Source: Exiguobacterium sp. s193 (GTDB lineage Bacteria > Bacillota > Bacilli > Exiguobacteriales > Exiguobacteriaceae). From it: a DNA stretch of 64,000 nt. Positions within the stretch are counted from its first letter, which is position 1. Each line of letters opens with the position of its first letter. A model generated the notes under the pieces. The model had not been told where the DNA came from. It saw only the letters and a list, made by a program, of their open reading frames with translations, and made no database searches. Below are positions 58,118 through 64,000 of this stretch, one piece after another. Location of the stretch: contig NZ_JACSMR010000004.1 in the NCBI RefSeq assembly GCF_018618755.1, positions 1 through 64,000 of the forward strand. Direction: 5' to 3'. A program made the translations under genes and the position numbers.

Positions 58118-59322
58118 TTCAGTCCCTCCCGTTCGACAATCAAGGCGATACCTTGTCCGACCCCGACACACATCGTCGCCAGCCCGTATGTCTGGTTCGT
58201 CCGCTTCATTTCATGCAACAAGGTCGTCAAAATCCGGGCACCACTGGCACCAAGTGGATGACCGAATGCGATCGCCCCTCCATTGACATTGACTTTTTCC
58301 GCATCAAGACCAAGTTCATGGATACAGGCTAAACTTTGTGCGGCAAACGCTTCATTCAGTTCAATCAGGTCGAGTTCTTCAATCGTCAGTCCTGCGCGCC
58401 GTAACGCTTTTTTCGTTGCGTCAATCGGACCAATGCCCATGATGGCAGGTTCGACACCTGCCGTCGCACTCGCCCGGTAAAACCCGAGCGGCGTCAGTCC
58501 GAGTTCGCATGCGTGTTCTTCACTCATCAATAACAAGGCGGATGCACCATCATTGACGCCTGACGCATTCCCCGCCGTGACCGTTCCGTTTGGAAACAAC
58601 GGACGCAATGTGCCAAGCTTCTCACGCGTCGTCTCCGGTCGCGGATGTTCATCTTGACTGACCTCAAGCATCGCTCCGCGTTTGTTTGCGTAACGAACAG
58701 GGACCATCTCGTCCTCAAAACGCCGACTGTCGATCGCCTGTTTCGCCCGCAACTGACTTGTATACGCGAAGTCGTCCTGGGCGTCCCGGCTGATGCCGTA
58801 ACGCGACGCGACATTCTCCGCCGTTTCCGGCATCGAGTCGGTTCCGTATTGTTCGGCCAGCCGTTCATTGACAAACCGCCAGCCGATTGTCGTATCGTAT
58901 AATGTTTGATTGCCACGTGGGAACGCAACATCCGGTTTCCCCATCACAAATGGCGCACGGGTCATACTTTCCGTCCCGCCGGCGATATAGACATCTCCTT
59001 CGCCTAAGGCAATTGCCCGCGCGGCTGCGATGACAGCATCCAGTCCGGAACCACATAGCCGATTCATCGTCGTTCCGGCGACACTGACCGGTAAACCGGC
59101 AAGTAAACCCGACATCCGGGCGACATTTCGATTGTCTTCGCCCGCTTGGTTGGCGTTGCCGAAGATGACCTCTTCAATCGTTTCAGGGGCAACTCGCGTG
59201 TTGCGGGCGAGTAAGGCTTCAATCACGACCGCTCCTAAGTCATCCGGCCGGACGTCTTTTAACGCCCCATTGTAGCGTCCGATCGGTGTCCGGACGGCAT
59301 CGATGATTGCGACACGCCTCAT
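58114..59322 (-). CDS. acyl-CoA thiolase (PaaJ/PcaF-like)
   Basis: 402 aa. Active-site Cys in [13 protein letters not shown] (about 87-99), His in [18 protein letters not shown] and Cys in [25 protein letters not shown] is also present. Likely the 3-oxoadipyl-CoA thiolase of phenylacetate breakdown. Overlaps paaH by 4 nt. Confidence 0.92.
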   Translation of the reverse strand: MRRVAIIDAVRTPIGRYNGALKDVRPDDLGAVVIEALLARNTRVAPETIEEVIFGNANQAGEDNRNVARMSGLLAGLPVSVAGTTMNRLCGSGLDAVIAAARAIALGEGDVYIAGGTESMTRAPFVMGKPDVAFPRGNQTLYDTTIGWRFVNERLAEQYGTDSMPETAENVASRYGISRDAQDDFAYTSQLRAKQAIDSRRFEDEMVPVRYANKRGAMLEVSQDEHPRPETTREKLGTLRPLFPNGTVTAGNASGVNDGASALLLMSEEHACELGLTPLGFYRASATAGVEPAIMGIGPIDATKKALRRAGLTIEELDLIELNEAFAAQSLACIHELGLDAEKVNVNGGAIAFGHPLGASGARILTTLLHEMKRTNQTYGLATMCVGVGQGIALIVEREGLK

Positions 59323-60188
59323 GGTGCCTTCACCACGCTTTCCGTATAGTCATACACACCGCGTCCCGTCTTACGACCGAGCCGTCCCGCTTTGACGTAT
59401 TGCTCGAGCAATGGAGCCGGACGGTATTTTTCTCCGAGCTTCTCATGTAAGTAACGTAAATTATGCAGGCGCGTATCGAGTCCAACTAAGTCTCCCAGTT
59501 CAAACGGTCCCATCGGATAATTCAACCCAAGCTTGATCGCCTTATCGATTTCCTCCGGCGTCCCAAGTCCTTCTTGCAGCATGTAGAAGGCTTCGTTACC
59601 GACGAGCGCACTGATCCGTGACGTGACGAATCCCGGGAATTCCTGAATGACGACCGTTTCCTTCCCCATCCGTTCGGCGACGTCCGTTAGCGCCGTCACT
59701 GTCTCATCCGACGTCTCAAGTCCACGGACGAGTTCGACGAGCGGCATCAGATGAACCGGATTAAAGAAATGCATCGCCATGACACGGTCCGCTCGCTTCG
59801 TAAACGAGGCGATTTCCGTCGGACTCATCGTCGACGTGTTCGTCGCGAAAAAACATGTCGGCCGGGCTGCGGCTTCAATCGTCTCGAAAACGGAGCGTTT
59901 GATGTCAAGCCGTTCCGGAACAGCTTCAATCACGAGATCAGCGTGTGCCGCGGCCGCTGTTAAGTCTGTCGAAAAACGAAGCTGGAGAAACAGTTGTTCG
60001 ACTTCATCCGCCGACATCTTCCCGCGGACGATTCCTTTTTCGGCAATCCGCTCCAACTCCTGTTTGGCAGAAGTGAGCAAGGCCGTTTCGATGTCGACGA
60101 GTGTGACGCCAAACCCTTTTGCGGCTGCGACGTAGGCGATGCCACGCCCCATGACACCTGATCCAACAACGACGATCTGATTAATCAT
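59319..60188 (-). CDS. paaH: 3-hydroxyacyl-CoA dehydrogenase
   Basis: 289 aa. NAD site VVVGSGVMGRGIAYVAAAKGFGV (motif GSGVMGRGIA), catalytic HFFNPVHLMPLVELV (His) with Glu, NYPMGPFELGDLVGLD. Acts on 3-hydroxyadipyl-CoA in this context. AAGGAGG precedes ATG 60188. Confidence 0.92.
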   Translation of the reverse strand: MINQIVVVGSGVMGRGIAYVAAAKGFGVTLVDIETALLTSAKQELERIAEKGIVRGKMSADEVEQLFLQLRFSTDLTAAAAHADLVIEAVPERLDIKRSVFETIEAAARPTCFFATNTSTMSPTEIASFTKRADRVMAMHFFNPVHLMPLVELVRGLETSDETVTALTDVAERMGKETVVIQEFPGFVTSRISALVGNEAFYMLQEGLGTPEEIDKAIKLGLNYPMGPFELGDLVGLDTRLHNLRYLHEKLGEKYRPAPLLEQYVKAGRLGRKTGRGVYDYTESVVKAP

Positions 60189-60206
60189 CTGAATTCCTCC
60201 TTATAA

Positions 60207-60236
60207 AAAAATGTGCGGACTCGCGTCCGCACGTTG
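60207..60236 (-). terminator. intra-operon terminator before paaH
   Basis: GTGCGGAC / GTCCGCAC stem with 4-nt loop followed on the minus strand by T7, between the aldehyde dehydrogenase and paaH genes. It may reduce expression of the distal genes. Confidence 0.85.
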
Positions 60237-60240
60237 GTGT

Positions 60241-61749
60241 TTACAGTCCAAACGGATTAAGCGGACGGCTGCCGTAATACGATAAGATACTTTTCGTTTC
60301 CGTATATAAATCGAGCGTTTCGATACAAAGTTCACGACCAAAACCGGATTGTTTGTAGCCACCGAACGGCGTCCCAGGGAACGCGGAGAACGGACAGTTA
60401 ACCATGACGATCCCGGCTTTGATTTGGTTTGCGACCCGTGTCGCCCGTGCCCCGTCCTTCGTCCAGACCGCTGAACCGAGTCCGAACTCGGTATCGTTCG
60501 CGAGACGGACCGCTTCTTTTTCATCTTTGAATGGCATGACGACGACGACTGGTCCGAAGATCTCTTCATTGACCGCTTTCATGTCATGCGTGACGTCCGT
60601 GATGATCGTCGGTGCGTACCAAAATCCTTTTTCGTATCCTTCTGGTGCTGAAGCGTGACCTCCTGTGACGATTGTCGCTCCGTCTGCTTTCGCTGACTGG
60701 ACGTATCCATCGATGACATCGAGTTGTTGTTGGTCGATGACGGCTCCGACGTGTGTCCCTTTATCAAATGGATTGCCGAGAATGAGTTGTTTTGTTTTTG
60801 CGACGAATTGCTCCATGAACGCGTCGTAAATATCCTCGTGAACGTACAGACGTGACCGTGCCTCACATGACTGACCACTGTTATAGAAAATGCCGAACAA
60901 TGAGCCGTCGACAGCAGCTGTGATATCCGCATCTTCAAAAACGATGTTCGGTGACTTACCACCGAGCTCGAGCGTGACACGCTTCAGTGTCTCCGATGCC
61001 CGACCCATGATGTCTTTTCCGACCGGCGTCGAACCGGTGAAGGCTACTTTATCGACGTGCGGATGCTCGACGAGATGGTTCCCGATTTCGCGTCCTGATC
61101 CTGGAATGACATTGACGACGCCCGCCGGAACACCGGCTTCCAGGCAAATCTCACCGAGGATGATCGCTGTCAGTGGTGTCAGCGTCGCTGGTTTGACGAC
61201 GACGGAACAACCGACTGCGATGGCTGGTGCGACTTTCCAGGCAGCCATCATCAACGGATAGTTCCATGGAATGATTTGGGCACAGACACCGACTGCTTCT
61301 TTTTCTGTGTAGTTATGGAATTGTCCCGGTACGTTATTGACGACACCGCGGTGACCGACGATTGCCCCGGCATAAAATTCGAAATCTTCGATTGCTTGCG
61401 TGACTTGTCCTTGCGCGGCCGCTAACGATTTCCCGGTATCGAGAATCTCGAGTTCCACGATTTCATTGAAGCGCGACCGCATGATGCTTGCGATTTTGTT
61501 CAGGATTTGCGCACGACGACCAACTGGCCACATCTTCCACTTGCCATGGTCAAACGCATCACGTGCTGCTTTGACGGCACGGTCAGCATCTTCTTTTGAT
61601 GCTTTCGCCACTTCTGCCAAGACTTCGCCGGTCGCCGGGTTATAGGTTTTAAACGTCTCGCCTGTCGCGCCTTCGACTTGCTCCCCATTGATGACGAGGT
61701 GATAGACCGACCGTTTCATTTCGATTGTTTTTTCGTGTACCGTTGACAT
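60241..61749 (-). CDS. aldehyde dehydrogenase, probable paa-pathway enzyme
   Basis: 502 aa, NAD(P)-dependent ALDH. Catalytic Glu in VTLELGGKSPNI, Cys in NSGQSCEARSRLYV, cofactor segment FTGSTPVGKDIM. Betaine-aldehyde/phenylacetaldehyde dehydrogenase type. There is no MaoC hydratase domain as in PaaZ. Location between paa genes suggests it oxidises the ring-opened semialdehyde or phenylacetaldehyde. GGGAG precedes ATG 61749; the frame continues upstream into the next gene. Confidence 0.9.
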   Translation of the reverse strand: MSTVHEKTIEMKRSVYHLVINGEQVEGATGETFKTYNPATGEVLAEVAKASKEDADRAVKAARDAFDHGKWKMWPVGRRAQILNKIASIMRSRFNEIVELEILDTGKSLAAAQGQVTQAIEDFEFYAGAIVGHRGVVNNVPGQFHNYTEKEAVGVCAQIIPWNYPLMMAAWKVAPAIAVGCSVVVKPATLTPLTAIILGEICLEAGVPAGVVNVIPGSGREIGNHLVEHPHVDKVAFTGSTPVGKDIMGRASETLKRVTLELGGKSPNIVFEDADITAAVDGSLFGIFYNSGQSCEARSRLYVHEDIYDAFMEQFVAKTKQLILGNPFDKGTHVGAVIDQQQLDVIDGYVQSAKADGATIVTGGHASAPEGYEKGFWYAPTIITDVTHDMKAVNEEIFGPVVVVMPFKDEKEAVRLANDTEFGLGSAVWTKDGARATRVANQIKAGIVMVNCPFSAFPGTPFGGYKQSGFGRELCIETLDLYTETKSILSYYGSRPLNPFGL

Positions 61750-61765
61750 GACATCCACTCCCTTT

Positions 61766-62542
61766 TTAGTTTCCTTTGAATATAGGTTGACGTTTTTCGA
61801 GAAAGGCTTGCATGCCTTCTGTCTGATCGTCTGTCGCAAATAACAAGTAGAAATTTCGCCGTTCGTGTTCCATTCCGTCCTGAATCGACAAATCGCCAGC
61901 TTTATCGACGGCATCCTTAATCAAACGGACCGACATCTTCGGTTGCGCCGCAATCCGGTGGGCAACGGTCAGGACTGTCGCTTCGAGTTGATCGGCTTCG
62001 ACGAGTCGGTTGACGAGACCAAAACGCTCCGCTTGATCTGCTGTCATCTGCTCCCCCGTCCATAACCATTCGAGGGCACGTGTCCGACCGATCCGTTTTG
62101 TCAATCGCTGTGTTCCGCCTGCTCCCGGCATGACACCAAGATTCACTTCCGGGAAACCGAACCGTGTCGTATCTGTTGCATAAATTAAATCGCAAGCAAG
62201 TGCCAGTTCGAATCCTCCGCCGAGGACATAGCCGTGAACGGCAGCGAGCAGCGGCTTCTTCACTCGGCTGATGCGGTCCCAATCGGCGAAAGGGTCCAGA
62301 AGTTCCATCGTAATCGGTGTTGCCTCCAGCATCTCGTCGATGTCTGCCCCGGCAGAAAATGATTTTCCGGCGCCACTCAATACGATGGCACCAATTGTTT
62401 CGTCGCGGTCGAACTGCTCCATCGCTTCGACGATTTCACGAATCATCGCCCGGTTGAGGGCGTTATAACGCTCCGGTCGATTGAGAGTGATGCGTCCGAC
62501 CGCTCCATCAATCGCCGTCTTAACGTACTGTGGCATCGGCAT
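61766..62542 (-). CDS. enoyl-CoA hydratase/isomerase (second)
   Basis: About 258 aa crotonase. FSAGADIDEMLEA and HGYVLGGGFELALACDLIYA, then FPEVNLGVMPGAGGTQRLTKRIG (motif MPGAGGTQRL). Overlaps the EthD gene end. ATG 62542 or 62536 fit the GGTGAAG site. Likely PaaF/PaaG-type. Confidence 0.88.
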   Translation of the reverse strand: MPMPQYVKTAIDGAVGRITLNRPERYNALNRAMIREIVEAMEQFDRDETIGAIVLSGAGKSFSAGADIDEMLEATPITMELLDPFADWDRISRVKKPLLAAVHGYVLGGGFELALACDLIYATDTTRFGFPEVNLGVMPGAGGTQRLTKRIGRTRALEWLWTGEQMTADQAERFGLVNRLVEADQLEATVLTVAHRIAAQPKMSVRLIKDAVDKAGDLSIQDGMEHERRNFYLLFATDDQTEGMQAFLEKRQPIFKGN

Positions 62543-62843
62543 GGACTTCTTCACCAATCATCAATGTGACGAGGTCCCCTGCGAAGCTCATCAAGTCCTT
62601 ACCCGATGCTTTTCCTTCAAGTGACCGCATGCCGGCTTGCATCGACTCGTGACTTTCATAGACCATTTCACACATCAAATAATATTTTCCTTCGCCACCC
62701 ATCGGTGAACCGACGATTTTCGTCACGGTCATCTCTTGTAGGCCGGGAATTTTAGCCGTGATCGGACCATGAACATTGAAGTAGTGCTCGTCAAACTGTT
62801 CCTTGTTCTCCGGGTGTTTATAAAGCGCGATTAGTTTTACCAT
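62520..62843 (-). CDS. EthD-family small protein
   Basis: 107 aa ferredoxin-like fold of the EthD/YgiN superfamily: LIALYKHPENKEQFDEHYFNVHGP and CEMVYESHESMQAGMRSLEG. Located between paaD and the enoyl-CoA hydratase, with a good AGGAAGG site. EthD is required for a P450 ether-degrading system in Rhodococcus but has no established biochemical role in phenylacetate breakdown. Confidence 0.85.
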   Translation of the reverse strand: MVKLIALYKHPENKEQFDEHYFNVHGPITAKIPGLQEMTVTKIVGSPMGGEGKYYLMCEMVYESHESMQAGMRSLEGKASGKDLMSFAGDLVTLMIGEEVHADATVR

Positions 62844-62858
62844 ATCAATTACCTTCCT

Positions 62859-63356
62859 TCACATGAGAGTAGAGACGGGTTTCATCGCCTCGAATGGATT
62901 TTTACACGTTTTACAGTACAGAATGCTGCGACATGCCGTCGGACCAAAGAGGTTTTCAATCGATACGAACGTCGAACCACAGTACGGACAATCAATTTCC
63001 CACGATCCGTCGACGACGCGTGGTGGGGCAATCCCGAATGACTTCAGTCCCTCGATACCTCGCTCGGTAATCCGGTCCGACGTCCACGGCGGGTCAAAGA
63101 TGAAGACGACATCGATTGTTTGTAACGCCGTAATTTGCTCGAGCGCCGCAATCGTATTTTTTTTGATGATGTCGAGTGCCGGACACCCGAGGAATGTCGG
63201 AAGTAACGTCACCCGAAGCGCGTAGCCGCCTGCAGATTCCGTCAATTCCATCGTGTCAAACATCCCGAGATCAAGAATGCTGACGGCATCGATTTCCGGA
63301 TCTTTGACGGTATCGAGCGCGGCCTGGATTTCTTGTTGTAACGCAAGCGTCGTCAT
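62859..63356 (-). CDS. paaD: phenylacetyl-CoA epoxidase maturation protein PaaD
   Basis: 165 aa. N-terminal MIP18/DUF59 domain (LDTVKDPEIDAVSILDLGMF, LLPTFLGCPALDII) and a C-terminal zinc ribbon (CPYCGSTF ... CRSILYCKTC). Needed for assembly or Fe-S supply of the PaaABC(E) oxygenase. ATG 63356 follows GAGGAGGG; the longer frame overlaps paaC. Confidence 0.93.
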   Translation of the reverse strand: MTTLALQQEIQAALDTVKDPEIDAVSILDLGMFDTMELTESAGGYALRVTLLPTFLGCPALDIIKKNTIAALEQITALQTIDVVFIFDPPWTSDRITERGIEGLKSFGIAPPRVVDGSWEIDCPYCGSTFVSIENLFGPTACRSILYCKTCKNPFEAMKPVSTLM

Positions 63357-63369
63357 GACGCATCCCTCC

Positions 63370-64000
63370 TCACCATACGGCGGACTGGTCAATCAAATAA
63401 ACTTCTCCAAGCGTCGACAAGGCATCGTTTAAGTCAGCCGAATGCTCACCATTTCGCCCATTTGACGACATCCGCATCTCGGGTAACGTGACATCCAACT
63501 CGACAAGTGTCGGCGTCAATGTCTGATACCACCGATCAAGTAAGATGCCTTGTCCTTCAATCAATCGCATCTCTTCGATCACGTCACCGTGCTCCCCGTA
63601 ATCAAACATGTCACCGAAGTCCGCCAACACTTGTTCAAGTGCCGCATCCATCTTTTGGCGTGCCGTCGGAGTCGCTTGATACAGTTGCGTGAACCACGTT
63701 TGCCAGTGGAGCAGGTGATAGTACAACTCCATATTGATTTTGACGGCGGCTACTGCGAGTGGGGCATAGCTGCTGTTTTTTAAGGCATCGATGCGGATTT
63801 TTTTCGCCAGCGTGTAACAGTAGTTCCGGACGACGGCATACGCCCAGTCATATTCCGGTGTCTCCATATAGTATCCGGGACCGTTGACCCGTTCGACGAG
63901 AATCGAATTTTTTCGTTCATGCGCCAGCCGGACGTGTGCCAATGCGTCCGCCTTCCCTTCCCCTAACTCTTCGAGCAATTGATAATACATCGCCGCGTGT
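63370..64000 (-). CDS. paaC: phenylacetyl-CoA epoxidase subunit PaaC (partial)
   Basis: At least 210 aa visible; the N-terminal part lies beyond the right edge. The reading frame continues through HAAM at the edge, matching the internal GHAAMYYQLLEEL segment of PaaC, so the internal ATG at 63990 is not the start. Ferritin-like structural subunit pairing with catalytic PaaA: AHVRLAHERKNSILVER, YDWAYAVVRNYCYT, WGDMFDYG-like DFGDMFDYGEHGDV. Confidence 0.93.
   Translation of the reverse strand, partial: HAAMYYQLLEELGEGKADALAHVRLAHERKNSILVERVNGPGYYMETPEYDWAYAVVRNYCYTLAKKIRIDALKNSSYAPLAVAAVKINMELYYHLLHWQTWFTQLYQATPTARQKMDAALEQVLADFGDMFDYGEHGDVIEEMRLIEGQGILLDRWYQTLTPTLVELDVTLPEMRMSSNGRNGEHSADLNDALSTLGEVYLIDQSAVW

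Overview
The window is chromosomal DNA of a low-to-mid GC Firmicute (Bacillales). The best guess is Exiguobacterium, from overall gene content and from the Bacillus-type order moxR/DUF58/transglutaminase-guaA-pbuG. Regulation is typically Firmicute: two guanine riboswitches, three SAM-I riboswitches, one guanidine-I riboswitch, a LexA-type box, a PurR-box-like palindrome and many intrinsic terminators. The left edge begins exactly at the leader of a leftward 16S rRNA gene.

Layout. 1-2.9 kb: rrn leader and promoter, proline dehydrogenase, and a riboswitch-controlled purine permease. 3.04-15.23 kb: an AT-rich 12-kb integrative island inserted in the 3' end of guaA. It is bounded by 76-bp direct repeats of the guaA end and carries a tyrosine integrase, an AEP-type primase, a serine recombinase and five cargo genes that look like nucleases, RNases or effectors (Zn-finger nuclease, two HNH proteins, a HEPN protein, an AlbA_2/Schlafen protein), plus a small membrane protein. 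15.2-21 kb: guaA and the transglutaminase/DUF58/MoxR operon. 21.4-30.8 kb: divergent SAM-riboswitch operons for methionine salvage (mtnK-mtnA plus a sugar-type ABC importer, facing mtnW-X-B-D). 31-41.9 kb: housekeeping and stress genes (GNAT, MBL hydrolase, pentapeptide protein, UvrX/YolD, ZIP transporter, metal P-type ATPase, UppP, LemA/TPM, EAL). 42.4-55.7 kb: oxidoreductases, Gdx guanidinium exporter, NlpC/P60 wall hydrolase, M20 amidohydrolase, MsrA, DMT transporters with a Crp-type regulator, and a nitronate monooxygenase-like protein. 55.8-64 kb: a gamma-carbonic anhydrase-like protein and the distal part of a phenylacetate (paa) operon, cut by the right edge inside paaC.

How parts work together. 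Guanine regulates both guaA and the permease. The island separated them, supplied a new guaA 3' end with two synonymous differences, and put the integrase directly behind guaA with no visible terminator between. In methionine salvage the ABC importer sits in the kinase/isomerase operon and is probably a methylthioribose importer.

Most unusual structures: (1) a 50-bp near-perfect palindrome present twice in the island, once intergenic and once in frame inside the primase gene; (2) a family of 270-350 bp non-coding elements with short terminal inverted repeats, three copies in 13 kb, each immediately beside an intrinsic terminator, two of them with the terminator hairpin repeated on both sides; (3) the cluster of nuclease, HEPN and AlbA_2 cargo genes, which resembles an uncharacterised anti-phage cassette. 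Functions of the cargo are inferred from motifs only.
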